Shown piece by piece: positions 46,370 through 58,099 of a DNA stretch of 64,000 nucleotides. The DNA is from Talpa occidentalis (taxonomy: Eukaryota > Chordata > Mammalia > Eulipotyphla > Talpidae): positions 13,601,314 to 13,665,313 of the forward strand of contig NW_023601543.1 in assembly GCF_014898055.3 (NCBI RefSeq), in the 5' to 3' direction. Every line of letters starts with the position of its first letter. Positions within the stretch are counted from its first letter, which is position 1. A program made the translations under genes and the position numbers. The notes beneath the pieces were generated by a model. It searched no databases. It was given only the letters and a program-made list of their open reading frames with translations, and was not told where the DNA came from.

Positions 46370-46550
46370 CAGTATTGAATGATGGTTAAGAGCATGGATT
46401 TTGGATCAAAATTGGAATCCTGACTCCATCATGATTCACTGTGTGACTATGATAATTCGCTTAGATTTATGTCTAACTCGTTTAATAATAAAATTGGGAA
46501 AATTACAGTCTCTAGAGCATAGGGTATTTGTGTCATATGCATAGTAGTTA
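46370..46550 (+). mobile_element. MIR SINE
   Basis: 'atggttaagagcatggattt' near 46382, 'cctgactccatcatgattca' near 46419, and 'ataataaaattgggaaaatt' near 46484, in MIR order. Confidence 0.75.
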
Positions 46551-46669
46551 TTATTTTTAAAAGAGGCCTCAGTTGGCAATTAGCACCCATGACAATGTGG
46601 TCACATGATTGCCTTTCTTTTCTGGAAGGTAGAAAGCAATTCAATAAATGAGAACAGAAATAAGGCAAT

Positions 46670-46800
46670 ATGGTCAGATTATACTGTGAACTCCCTAAAA
46701 GCAGAACTTACATTTTATTTATTTCTGTACCTCTAGTACTTGACTCAGCTCCTGACACGTGGCAGAAACTCAGTGAATATTTCTGGAATTAAAGTGATTT
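46670..46800 (+). mobile_element. L2 LINE 3' end
   Basis: 'actgtgaactccctaaaagc' near 46683, 'acctctagtacttgactcag' near 46730, and 'ctcctgacacgtggcagaaa ... gtgaatatttctggaatt' resemble the L2 3' terminus. Confidence 0.65.
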
Positions 46801-48164
46801 TACTCACCTGAGTAGCAATCCCCCCCAACAAAGAAACAAGGAAACAAGCAAAATCCCATTCACCCCCTAAAATAAAATCATTAAGGTCTCTCAGTTGTGT
46901 TGAGACAGCCACCTGTGTGTTGCAGCATCATCAGGCCTCAGGATTCAGCTACAGCTCACTCATTAGCTCCCCATTTACAAGAGGAGTGAGCTGTAGGTGA
47001 ATCCTGGGATTTCCATGTCAAAATTGACCTTTCCACATATAGATATGTTGATGTGTTCCAAGAAAGAAATATGGGTTTTTTCCTTCTTGCCAAGATATGC
47101 TGTCCTTCCAATGGGTTTCGTCTTGATTCTGCTCACCTTGTTAGAAACCAGGACTCCAAATTTTCCAAAATATGAATAAGACAAGATAGGAGAATCTTAA
47201 ACATTCTCTGCTGCTGCCTTTTGAGTTTATTCATTATGGTTCCAAAGAGTGATTTCATGGAAGAGACTTCAGGGACCAAGTCCCTAAAAGGCGATTAGAT
47301 CTCACTACTGAGTTGATGTTTATATTCATTTGGGAGTGCTGTATCAAGTCATTAGAAGATAAGTAGCTTCTGTCCACTATTCCAATGCTTCACTATTGAT
47401 AATAGGATAAGACCATAAGCTCTATTTCTGCTCTAAGGTTACCGGGATAGAGCCTTCTCTAGGGTGATTACTCAGAGCCCTGTGTTTCTTGGGAAGTTTC
47501 CCAATACAGCGACTCAAGAAGGTAATGAATGGAGAAGGAGGAGTGACTGCAATCTACTGGGATTCTATGAAAGTTTTCAATTAATCATTCAGATAAATGA
47601 AATTGCTTGCACGGTGTTTACTGAAGAGCTCCTCTTTTTCTTCATTTTACCTGATTTCCTCCTGCCACCACAGTCATCTTTGATTTGACTAGTTTCTGGA
47701 AATCCCACTTTCCCCTAAAACTTTCCTAGATTAATTTTGAGGTGCTATACAAACTGTCACTGTCTGAATGTAGTCCTGTATCTTCTCATTCAATGTTCCA
47801 TTGATTTACTTCAACTGTGAACACACCTAATTACAACAGTTTCATTTTATTGATTTCTTGCCTAGTTGTGCTCTGATTATATGATGTACTTGTTTATCAA
47901 TTTTATGTTTATCCTTGTTAGGATTCAATGTAGATATCAAAATCTTAGGAGCCAGGAATGAGGCATCTTTTCAAATACTCTAGATAAGTCCTATTCAAAA
48001 TGTTTGCAAGGAGATAAACACAGAATTCAGAATAAACATTAAGTAACTGTTAAAGTGATTTGACATTGCCATGACATTATTTATTGTATTATATAAAATA
48101 TCAGTTTGTAACAGTTTGGAAATTAAAAAGACAACTATACCGGAAATAATCTGGGAAGCATTGG
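46801..48164. other. Unassigned intergenic DNA
   Basis: No gene recognised. A ~190-bp segment (46990-47180) is open on both strands in different frames, without any motif. Confidence 0.4.
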
Positions 48165-48985
48165 TTTAGCACTTATTCATTTAACTAATTTTTACTGTAC
48201 ATGTACTCTGTGCCAGGAACTTTTCTAGGGGGGCAGATGAAATAAGACAAACTTCCTAGTCTACATAAGCTTATGATCTAATTGGGGATAAACACTTCAA
48301 AACAACTAATTATAAAATAACATGAAAGATGTTAAATTTGGAGTTGAATGCTATTCAGTAAAAAGCTATTAAGTAAAAACAATGGAATTATGCCACCCAT
48401 CCAGGGTTAAGCAGAGTGGGATTAACTCTGGGGAGGGGTTCAAGAAGTAAATGATGTTAGATCTGGTCTTTGAAGGATGACTGAGATTTTGTCAAACATT
48501 GAAGGCAGACAGGTTACTATAGGCAGAGGAAATGGCCTATACAGTGGAATAGTTATATAAAAGATTCAGAGAAATAATGCACTATTTTTTCTGAAGCATG
48601 AAATCTGAGGAAATGAGGTAGATAATGAGGATAGAGAGGTTAGTATGGGCCTCAATTAATGTTGTATATCCAATAGGCAATAAGGGAATCACTGGAAGTT
48701 TCTAATTCTCGAATAAGATTGTAAGGGGGGGGGATTAACATGATGAAATTTTCCTTTAGAATAATAACTCTGACGACAATCATTGGACAGCTAGTTTGTA
48801 TGAAGACTGGACAAGAAAAAAATAGGCACCTGCTATAGTCATACTCATAAGGGTTGACGACACTAGGAACTAAAACAGGTACATTGAAGACAGGAGAGGG
48901 GGTGGATTTGCAAGACATTTCAAAGCAAGAATCAATAAGATTCAGTGTGTGAGTGGTTGTCAAGGGTAAGTGAAAAGGAAATGTA
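48165..48985 (-). mobile_element. L2 LINE, long copy
   Basis: Reverse L2 over about 800 bp: 'tactctgtgccaggaacttt' near 48205, 'agatctggtctttgaaggat' near 48459, 'gcaataagggaatcactgga' near 48677, the 'gattgtaag...gggattaacatga' section near 48717-48742, and 'taactctgacgacaatcatt' near 48765. Contains a G-run at 48726-48734. Confidence 0.72.
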
Positions 48986-49017
48986 GAGGCTAACTCTGAA
49001 GATAATGAAAATACCAT

Positions 49018-49245
49018 CATGGAGCATTTGTAATGTGCTTTTAACTTTTTTAACATCCAAATTCTATGATCTCATTTGATCTTTCAACCATTCTGAGCTT
49101 GGTTAAGAAATATATTGTTCCTTGTTTGACAGATAGAGTCCAGAGAGGTTAAGTGATTCGCTCAGAGCTTCATAGCTCATTAATGGCAGAACCCAGACTA
49201 GAATCCAGACTTTCTGACGCCTAGTCATGTGCTCCTTTCACTCTA
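49018..49245 (-). mobile_element. MIR SINE
   Basis: 'tatgatctcatttgatcttt' near 49065, 'gtccagagaggttaagtgat' near 49138, 'catagctcattaatggcaga' near 49171, and 'gactagaatccagactttct' near 49196, in reverse MIR order. Confidence 0.8.
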
Positions 49246-49439
49246 TCATGACGTCTCACTGAAAGAGTGCTTGACCTGCTGCCTGCATGTAACCAGAGAC
49301 AGCCACGCTGCATGTGACTAGTGAGGGGGTGTGGGGGAGCAGGAGAAAGGGAAGGCACCCAGATGAACACCAAATGCTTTTAAGTCATTTGAGAATTCAA
49401 TAATAATAATATTAATGTTAATAATAATGCCATATAACA

Positions 49440-49660
49440 ATAGAAATAAGGAACATTTATTTAAGACTTACTATATCCCAGCCATAATTCTCAGCATTTT
49501 CTGTAAATCGACCAATACAATCCTTTTAACAAACTTATGAAATAAGTTCCATAATCATCTTCCTGTTATAGAAGAGCAAATTGGCAGGAAGTTGCCCACG
49601 GTCAGATAGCTAATAAGTATCAGGATCAGATTTTTAATCTAGGCACTGAAAACAGTGTTT
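49440..49660 (-). mobile_element. MIR SINE
   Basis: 'aagacttactatatcccagc' near 49463, 'atacaatccttttaacaaac' near 49515, and 'gatagctaataagtatcagg' near 49605, reverse MIR. A short (AATAAT)n-like patch lies just before it at 49399-49430. Confidence 0.75.
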
Positions 49661-50118
49661 TTGTTCTCTGTTAGGCAACAAGCTTATCTTTTTCCTACTC
49701 TTCTTTTTCAAGGACTCCCTGAACCCAGCTGTCTCCCAGCAGAAAGCGCATCAAGACATCAAGAGAATTGTTTTAATCCAAACCCTGTCACCAACTCTAG
49801 ATCTTGATAATATCACAACCTCTCTAAAAATTTTCATCTTTTGTAAATGCAAGTTTCATAATATTAATGCTATCTCCTGTTAGCTAGTCTCATTAGGTTA
49901 TTTATAAAATTATATGCGGTAATATATGTTCAAGAATGTTAGATAAATTATAAAGTAACTTCTAACTTGAGAACTAGGAAGATAAATCTTTCTGCAGTGA
50001 TGCTTCCTGTTTTCACATTTTTCTCTCCACCCAGTGAATTCATTGAGGGGAAAGAACACATATGTTTTCTTTAAAACTGTGTCACTGCAATAGCAAGGTA
50101 CCTGCTGTACCATAGGTA
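49661..50118. other. Unassigned DNA
   Basis: Nothing recognised. Confidence 0.35.
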
Positions 50119-50130
50119 TTTGATAATTAG

Positions 50131-52105
50131 GGTTTTTTTTAAGTTCATAAAATAATGCTAATTTTTATTTTATTTTTTTGATTTTTTAAAATAATTAAAA
50201 AATTTTTTTACAACATTGTTCATTTTTAAACATTATTTGCTTCCTCCCACCCCCTCAGGTGTAGTCCTCATAAATGCACCCATGCTCCTCCCTCCCTCTG
50301 ATCCCTCTCCCTCCTCCTCCCCTGCAAGATGTCTCTGATTTATAATTGTCTGTTTTTGCTTTGTTGTGATTTGTACTGTTATTATTTTTTTACACTGATG
50401 TCTTATTTGGTTCCCCTATATTCCTGCTATAAGTGAAGCCATCTGATATTTTTCTTTTTCCTCTGTCTTATTGCACTGAGCATAATTCCTTCTAGCTCCA
50501 TCCATGTTGCTGCAAATAGCATGAGTTTATCTTTTTGATTGCTGTGTAATATTCCATTGTGTATATATACCATATCTTCTTGATCCAGTCATCTATTTTT
50601 GGGCATCTGGGTTGTTTCCAGGTTTTACCTATTGTAAATAGTGCTGCAAAAAACATAGGGGTAAGGTGGTCTTTTGAATCAATGTTTTTGTGTCCTTTGG
50701 GTAGATCCCTAGGAGTGGAATAGGCAGGTCATATGGTAGTTCCGTTTTTAGTAGACAGAAGAACCTCCAGACAGCTTTCCATAGTGGGTGGACCAGTTTG
50801 CACTCCCACCAGCAGTGCAGGAGAGTTCCTTTTTCACCACATCCTCGCCAACATTTGTTGTTGCTTGTTTTTTGGATATGTGCCATTCTTACTGGTGTAA
50901 GGTGGTATCTCAATGTGGTTTTGATTTGCATTTCCCTGATGATAAGTGATGTTGAACATTTTTTCATATGCCTGTTGGCCATTAGCATTTCCTCTTTGGA
51001 GAAATGTCTTTTAAGTTCTTTTGCCCATTTCTTGACTGGATTGTTTATTTTGTTTTTGTTGAGTCGTGTGAGTTTTTTGTCTATTTTTGTGATCACTTCC
51101 TTATCCATTGAATGGAGTACAAAGATTTTTTCCCAATCAGTGGGGTATCTCTCTGTTTTGGTTAATGTCTCTTTTGCTATACAGAAGCTTTTCAGTTTGA
51201 TGTGATCCCAGGTGTTTATCTTTTCCTTGACTATCTTTGCTTTGGGTGATGAGTCTTTAAAGATGTTATTGCAATGTATGTCTTGTAGTGTTTTACCTAT
51301 ATTTTCTTCTATATATTATATGGTTTCAGGTCTTATGTCAGTTCTCTTATCCATTTTGAGGTAATTTTTGTGCATGGTGAGGGGTAGTGGTCTAGTTTCA
51401 TTTTTTTGCATGTGGTGGTCCAGCTTTCCAACACTATTTATTGAACAAACTATCCACGTTTCATTGCATGTTCTTTGCTCCTTTGTCAAAGATCACTTGT
51501 CCACATATGTGTGGTTTTATTTCTGGGCTCTCTATTCAGTTCCATTGGTCTGTGTGTCTGTTTTTGTTCCAATACCAAACTGTTTTAATTATTATGGCTT
51601 TGTAGTATAGCTTGAAGTTTGGAAGTGTGATACCTCCTTTCTCCTTTGTTTTCATCAGTAGGGCTTTGGCAATTTGTGGTTTTTGGGGGTTTCATATGAA
51701 TTTCATCAGTATTTGTTCTATTTCTTTGAAGAATATCATTGAGATTTTTATTGGAATAGCATTGAATCTGTATATTGCTTTTGGTAGGATGAACATTTTA
51801 ATAATTTTATTTCTTCCAATCCATGAGCAGGGAATGTCTTTCCATTTCTTTGTGTCTTCTTCTATTTCTTTTAACAGTGTTTTATAGTTTTCTTTGTATA
51901 GGTCCTTTACCTCTTTTGTTAGGTTTATTCCCAAATGTTTGATTTTTTTTTTTTTTTTGGTTTCAATTATGAAAGGGATGGTTTTCTGGATTTCTTCTTC
52001 TTTAGATTGATTGTGTATAGGAAGGCTACTGATTTTTGTGTGATGATTTTGTATCCTGCTACTTTACTGAACTGATTGATTATTTTGAGTAGTTTTTCTG
52101 TGGAG
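50131..52105 (-). mobile_element. Longest LINE-1 copy in the window, 5'-truncated, with TSD
   Basis: Nearly 2 kb of minus-strand L1. From its 5' end: late reverse-transcriptase/linker part (frame 51692-51934, with '[20 protein letters not shown]' and '[17 protein letters not shown]'), then the C-terminal domain (frame 50629-51108, with the cysteine/histidine motif '[18 protein letters not shown]' and '[10 protein letters not shown]'), then the 3' UTR. The normal ORF2 catalytic FADD region and everything upstream are missing. Stops and frameshifts separate the frames, so it is inactive. Flanking 12-bp TSD: tttgataattag at 50119-50130 and 52106-52117. The 3' end has extra sequence between two A-runs (see findings). 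Confidence 0.93.
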
Positions 52106-52878
52106 TTTGATAATTAGATATTGAATGAGTATGGATAGATATGTATGGAGGCTTGAATGCATGGGTGAAAACAAACTTGTAATGCACTATTTAAGGAGCA
52201 AGTAGACACTTCAATTCTTAGCATCTTAGGCTCATGTAACTATTTTTAGGTTAATTGTTTTACTGAAGCAACATTAATTTATAACAGTGTATGTGATTTA
52301 GGGACATAGGATCATAACTTTCAGATGCATGTCAACACACTTACAACCAAGGTGCCCTTAATCCTCCACCATAGTCCATTGTCCCGCCTCCCCTCTCTCC
52401 CGCTTGTAGTCCAAATTCCATAGTCAGATTTCTAGGGTTTGTTATTGGTGTAGGTATGCCTGACCTTTTGTTTTGTTTCTTTATATTCCACATATAAGTG
52501 AAACATACGAATATTTGTCTCTCCTTCTGACTTATTTTGCATAGATCCATCCATGTTGTCACAAATGGCAAGAGTTCATCTTTCTATAGCTTTATAGTGT
52601 TCCGTTGTGTTTATAGATCACATTTTTCTAATTCACTCTGTCTTTGAACACTTAGGCTGTTTCTATAACTTGGCTATTGTAAATAGTGCTGTAAAGAACA
52701 TGGAAGTGCATATATAATCCTTCGAATTAGTGTTTTTGCATTCTTCAGGTAGATACCTAGGACTGGAATTGCTGAATCATATAGTAGATCTATCTTAAAT
52801 TTTGCAAAACCTCAATACTTTTTCCCATAAGATCTGGACCAGTCTGCATTTCCACTAACAGTACACAAAGGTACATTT

Positions 52879-52879
<1 letters not shown>

Positions 52880-52903
<24 letters not shown>
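52880..52903 (+). repeat. (CA)n microsatellite in L1
   Basis: About 12 CA units followed by 'tcacacacc', inside the antisense L1. Confidence 0.85.
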
Positions 52904-52910
<7 letters not shown>

Positions 52911-53083
52911 ACCTCGAACTTACAGAGGTACCTTTTTCTCCATATCCTTGTCAGCATTTGTTTTAGTTCTTTTTGATGTGGGCCATTCTCACAAGTGTGA
53001 GGTGGTATCTCATTGTTATTTGGATTTGCATTTCCCTGATGATAAGTGATGATAAGCATTTTTTCATGTTCCCATTGGCCATC

Positions 53084-53133
53084 TGTTTAGAGAACTTATC
53101 TTGTTTAGAGAACTTATCTTGTTCAGAGAACTG
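53084..53133 (+). repeat. 18-bp tandem repeat inside L1
   Basis: 'tgtttagagaacttatct' occurs at 53084-53101 and 53102-53119, followed by a partial, altered third copy 'tgttcagagaactgcc' at 53120. Period exactly 18, which keeps the frame (read on the minus strand as repeated 'QDKFSK'). Confidence 0.95.
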
Positions 53134-53749
53134 CCTAGTTAGCTGTTGCCCATTATTGATTGGATTCATTGTTTTCTGTTTGTTATGAGTTGTATGAGTT
53201 CTTTGTCAGATCTTAGATATCTGCTCCTTGTCAGATGTGCGGTGGGCAAATATTTTCTCCCATTTTGTAGGGTATCTTTTTATTTTAGTGTTATTATCTT
53301 TCACTGTACAGAGCCATTTTAGTTTGATATAGTACCATTTGTTTATATTTACTTTGACCCCTCTTGTTTTCGAGATGAGTCCACAAAGACATTACTGAAG
53401 CCAGTATTGTGGAGTGCTTTTTCTGTGTGTTCTTCAATGTATTTCATGGTTTGGGGTCTTACATTCATCTTTCCCAGGGGAAGATACAGATTGCATGCAA
53501 TCCCTATCAAGACTCCAATGGCATTCTTGAAAGAAATAGAACAAATATTATTAAAATTCACATGGAACCACCAGAGACCCTAATTAGCCAAAACAATCAT
53601 GACAAAAGGAGGAAGAGTGATGGTATAACACTCCAGACTTCAAACTATACTACAAAGCTATAGTAAAACAGCACAGTACTGGATCAAAAAGAAACACATA
53701 GGTCAATGGAATAGAATTGAGAACACAGATATAAACGTGCATATCATTG

Positions 53750-53870
53750 TCAGTAACTTTTATTGAACTTTAACTATAGTCCAAAAACTTTTCTAAGTGC
53801 TTTGTATAAATCGAGTCATACAATTCTCATACCCAAGCTATGAAGTCATATTCAACATCATCCCCATCCT
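53750..53870 (-). mobile_element. MIR fragment
   Basis: 'actttaactatagtccaaaa' near 53769, 'ctaagtgctttgtataaatc' near 53794, and 'gtcatacaattctcataccc' near 53816. Reverse MIR 3' part. Confidence 0.6.
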
Positions 53871-55059
53871 TTTCAGCTCTTACCTGTATTATAAATCTTA
53901 GAAACTACATTTTCCACACTCTCTTAACAGTCAAGTTTAGTTTTGGATTTTACCCATGAGAGATACTTGCAAGAATCTTGGCAAGCTTAAGAGAAGTAGA
54001 TTCCACTATTGCGCCTCCTGACATCATATAGAGGTGTGCAGAGATTTAAATAGTTTTTGAGCATTTTCCTTTGAAACATTTGTTTCAGTGACGTCAGTGG
54101 TAGTAGTTTCTTATATCTCCCAAGCTTCCCAAGATTGTTGCAATTCCTGCAACAATCTCAGGTTGTTGTCCACATTCCCTTATATTCCATCTCAAAGCCA
54201 TTCCAAAGACTTTGTAGGTCTCTACTTCTTTATATTGAATCCCTTCCTGCCTGAAATAACTAGCATGGTTTCTGTCCAGATGACCAAACTCTGAGCTCTA
54301 CAGGTAGATGTTGTTAGTAGTACACTTGGATGAGGAGATCAAAATAGAGAATGACTTGAACAAAGAAATAGCATAATGAAGGTATAAATACAGCAAGTTT
54401 GGTTTCAAGACTTGCACTTTAAATAGTTATGCTGTATTATCTCTCTTCAACAGAAACCCCCAATATTATGACTGGGATTTGGTAACTTTGTCTTAAATTC
54501 CCAATGGAAAATATCATTTGGAGCTGGTTTTCACTTGGCAAACTTTCTCCTCAATTTCTCACTGAACTATCTTAGTTTCAAACCTATCATTTTTTGTTTG
54601 TTTGTTTTGCAGGGTGAAGCAAGGTAAGCTCCATTACCCAGTTGCTTGGGGTGTGGGGTACACAGAGGAATGTTCTCATGATGCCTGTGATTGATCAACT
54701 GGAGAGAAGTAATCAACCTTAGGAGTTTGCAACAATCCGGAATTGATTTCTGGACCTTCTTAGAGTTCATTTTTATATTCAAAATGAATTAATATCCATG
54801 CTGAATTAGATGGCTTTTGGGGATGATATGCTTAGAAACAGAATTTTAGTGCCAAAGGGCCATAAGTATGTTAACTAGCTGCTCTGTGCTCCTACTTTTT
54901 CAGTCAAAGCTAACATTTAGAGCCAGGCAGATAGATCTATATATATTGATCTGGAGGAATATCCATGATATATTGTCAAGTGGAAAAAGCCAAGTTGCAG
55001 AGTAAATTGATGACATGATTCCTTTTTTTAAGAAAAGAAAGAAAATCTATATAAAATAA
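53871..55059. other. Unassigned intergenic DNA
   Basis: No gene recognised. A short perfect stem is present at 54131-54162 ('agattgttgcaattcctg' / 'caggaa...caatctc' type: attgttgcaa ... ttgcaacaat). Confidence 0.4.
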
Positions 55060-55260
55060 CACCTAAATGCAGAATGTTAGCACTGGCAAGGCCCTTGTGT
55101 AACAAAACACAACCTTCCTATTATATTGATGAGCAAATTTGAGGGCCAGAGAGTGATATAAGTAAGGTCACATAGCTAGTTAGGAGCAGAATCAATTCCA
55201 CACCCCCATCTCCAGACTCCACTATGTCCTTCTGTCTGTAGGCTGTGCCTGTACCAACAA
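55060..55260 (-). mobile_element. MIR SINE
   Basis: 'ttgatgagcaaatttgaggg' near 55125, 'aggtcacatagctagttagg' near 55166, and 'ccatctccagactccactat' near 55206 in reverse MIR order. Confidence 0.75.
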
Positions 55261-56319
55261 GTCAATAAGAGACAACACTTAGTGACAGAGTTATGATTTA
55301 GTGGAAGGTGTACCATTAGTGAAAATATGATTTTATTTTAAGCTCTAAACTAACCTGTAATAGAGTGGAATATTTCTCTAACTCCCCCCACCCCAAATGG
55401 GATCATTAAAATGAGTTAACATGCCTCCTATTTTCTGAATTTCTCTCTACCTGAAGGCTCTAATGTTGTTTCCTCTAAAATTGTATTGATTCACCCAATT
55501 TAAGTTGATTCCACAATGTTAATATGAAATATTTATTTCAGTTGTAAGCTACACTTTGCAAACAGTATGAAACTTGCCCTAACAACTCGCATAGTGCCTA
55601 GCTGAAGTAGAAAGTTAATTGTTGAATAAGTAAATTAAAGCTAGAAATCATTTGCCTTTTGCCTAAGTATTGTTTTATTTCTTGATATTAAAACCTTGTT
55701 TTGGTGATTGAGACTACCATAAAATCTTAAAAAATGAACAATAGATGAAATTTGAATTAGTCTCATTTCTTTGAGAATTAACCTATTTTGATCAGTGATT
55801 TTTCTTATTTTTTCTTTTAGTGGGTAAGTGTGTGAGACAAGTCCTTTGCATATGCCCTCTGCTCTTTTTATGGCAAAGCACAACATCATATCAACTGTCC
55901 ACTCACTCACTTGTGTATTGTTTCACAACTAGGTGAGGATCATTGCGTTTTTTTCCTACTCATTTGTCTCTGATTCTCTATCAGACTCTTTGGGAAATGA
56001 CTTCATCTAGTTTGATGGGATTTCTAAAACAAGCTGAGACCAGGAGATAGGATATCTGGTTTTAGCTCTAGATGTGTTTCTAAATAGTTCATGATCTTAG
56101 GAAATTTATGTTCTGCTCACTAAGCCTCAGATTTCTCAAATAAAGTATGAAATTTATAGTAGATCATTATTTGCCAAAACTGTCTTTTTTTCTATAACTC
56201 TATTTTCAAATGAAATTGTTCATTTGAAATTGCATTGGCAATTTCCAAGCACCACCAGCGAACCTATAGGACCATGTGAGTTAAAGTTTAAAAATCCCCT
56301 TTTATATCTGTCCATTGAC
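55261..56319. other. Unassigned intergenic DNA
   Basis: Nothing recognised. A C-run patch lies at 55383-55394. Confidence 0.4.
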
Positions 56320-56660
56320 AAGGAATGCATTTTTTAAAATGTGGTAAATTTGTACAATGGAATATTATTCAGTAATAAAAAATAACACCACTAATGCATG
56401 CAACAGCATGAGAGAAGCTAGAACCAACAGAGTAAGAACAGTATGTTTATAGTTAATTCTAGAAAATCTAATGTGTAGTGAAAGAAATCCAAATAGTGGT
56501 TGGAAGTGTTGGGAGGCATGGATTACAAAAGGAAACTTTTCAATGTGATGGAATTGTTAGGGAGCCTGATGGTGATAGTAATTCTGTGAGCACCTGTCAA
56601 AACTCATAAATTTATACATTGTAATTGGATAAAGTTTATTTGACATACATTATATCAGAG
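56320..56660 (+). mobile_element. Old LINE-1 3' region
   Basis: 'gtacaatggaatattattca' near 56352, 'cacctgtcaaaactcataaa' near 56591, and 'tatacattgtaattggataa' near 56613 match old L1M-type 3' regions in plus orientation. Confidence 0.65.
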
Positions 56661-56709
56661 GAAAACTGGTTAAAAATTGCTGCTTTAAATAGCTTTAAGT
56701 TCTCTTATA

Positions 56710-56952
56710 GTTAGGATCCAGTGAATGGGATCTTCAATGAGGCAGACCTAATTTAATTACTAACTGTTGTTTACTGGGTCTGTGGCCATGGACAAGTCAC
56801 TTAACCTCTCAGAGTCTCAGTTCCCTCATCTATTATATCCGTTGATGATAGCTCTACTTCATTAAGTTGCTGGGAGAATTATATGTGATTGGGGATATAG
56901 AGAGTCTAGCTTTGTGCCTGGCATATAGCAAATGCTGAGTAAATGTTAGCTG
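56710..56952 (+). mobile_element. MIR SINE
   Basis: 'gacaagtcacttaacctctc' near 56792, 'agtctcagttccctcatcta' near 56813, 'agttgctgggagaattatat' near 56865, and 'gtgcctggcatatagcaaat' near 56914. One of the best preserved MIRs here. Confidence 0.9.
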
Positions 56953-56984
56953 CATTTATGATTCTATGATTCCAAATAATTTTC

Positions 56985-57205
56985 TAGACAATATGAAAAA
57001 GTTCATAGATCGTGTATTTACAATCTGAATTCCAATTTTGACTCCCTTAACAATTACGTGTAACTTTCGACAAGTCTCAAATCCTTCTTTGGGTCTCAGT
57101 TTTCTCATTATTAACAGGGAGGGTTGTGGAATTTTTCTTACCCACTTCATAGAGATATTAGGGATATAAAATAATAGATTAGATAGAAGATTAGAAGAAG
57201 AAAAT
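56985..57205 (+). mobile_element. MIR SINE
   Basis: 'tcgacaagtctcaaatcctt' near 57068, 'ggtctcagttttctcattat' near 57092, and 'cttcatagagatattaggga' near 57146. A second MIR in the same orientation directly after the first. Confidence 0.75.
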
Positions 57206-57618
57206 AAAACATTCCACACAAATGTGGATAATGGCTATGATTCAACTTTTCTTTTTATGATTTTGAGGTTAAATGGAATGCAGAAATTATGTTTAGACAA
57301 CAGGGCTTGCCCTTGCTAAAGCTGTAGTGTTTCTGACGATAGTCTCCATTTTTGTTCTTTTTCCAATTTCAGTTATGCCTTGCCTTCCACTACCAGTCTT
57401 TGACTGTCTGGCTTGCTTTGATCTCTTCTGTCAATGATGAAATGATTCTGATACGTTTATTCACCTGAAGATAAGCAATGGTGTCCAGTAACATGTGATA
57501 TGTAACTAAAAAGCAACAATAATGCCTTTAGTGGAAACCCAAGTCTCACTAGGGGTCACATTTTGAGATGGGAGCACTTCCTGAAGCTTCTTATATGACA
57601 ATCACATAATTTTTCAAG
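57206..57618. other. Unassigned DNA
   Basis: Nothing recognised. Confidence 0.35.
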
Positions 57619-57635
57619 TGTAAAGTCAAATTCTT

Positions 57636-57900
57636 TTTTTTTAAGATTATTTATTCATTTATACAAGCACTGGGTACAGTTAGAAGCACGGGAGGGTGAG
57701 AGAATTCACCAGAGCCAGAGCGGGGAACAAAACAGGCAATGGACCGAAATACACTGCTGAGGGGAGCAGCGGGCGCTGCAGGAGAGGTCCGCTGCGCCAT
57801 GTGGGACCCTTGTTGTCGGCCAGGGATCGAACCGGCGCTGCAGAGGCTGCGGGCAGCTTCGCAGCCCAGCGCTCAACCGCTGCGCCACCAGGGGAGGCCC
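57636..57900 (-). mobile_element. tRNA-derived SINE, copy 10 (young GC-rich subfamily), with 17-bp TSD
   Basis: Minus-strand copy with the head complement 'gcgccaccaggggaggccc' at its right end and the B-box complement 'gggatcgaaccgg' at 57822-57834. Perfect TSD tgtaaagtcaaattctt at 57619-57635 and 57901-57917. Confidence 0.97.
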
Positions 57901-57970
57901 TGTAAAGTCAAATTCTTTAAAGAATTTTCCCCATTGGTGAAGATGTATCTAAGTGTTAACTTTGGAATAC

Positions 57971-58036
<66 letters not shown>
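57971..58036 (+). repeat. (ATCT)n microsatellite
   Basis: About 16 uninterrupted tetranucleotide units, a likely polymorphic marker. Confidence 0.97.
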
Positions 58037-58099
58037 ATTAAGGGATGCTTGTCATAGAAAATGCAATGCCAGGGGAGAGGCAGATGGAAAAGAGAGGGT

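Larger units (their letters stand above)
52255..53745 (-). mobile_element. Older LINE-1 with 5' inversion
   Basis: 52255-53476 is antisense: 3' UTR ('ctttatattccacatataag' near 52479), then ORF2 3' region. The frame at 52963-53169 carries '[15 protein letters not shown]'-like residues, and 53349-53561 carries 'PQTMKYIEEHTEKALHNTGF'. 53477-53745 is plus-oriented ORF2 from just upstream in the L1 order ('[21 protein letters not shown]'-like, read in pieces from 53500). The inversion breakpoint is near 53477. It contains a CA repeat at 52880-52903 and an 18-bp tandem repeat at 53084-53133. Non-coding. Confidence 0.85.

Noticed and set aside
46990..47180. Both-strand open segment as a conserved exon
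   Set aside because: No splice pair, no motif and ordinary base composition.
50629..51108. 159-codon open frame as an independent gene
   Set aside because: It is the C-terminal part of L1 ORF2 inside a truncated, TSD-flanked element.
53477..53745. Separate plus-strand L1 insertion
   Set aside because: It is contiguous in L1 order with the antisense part that it abuts, so a single 5'-inverted element is simpler.
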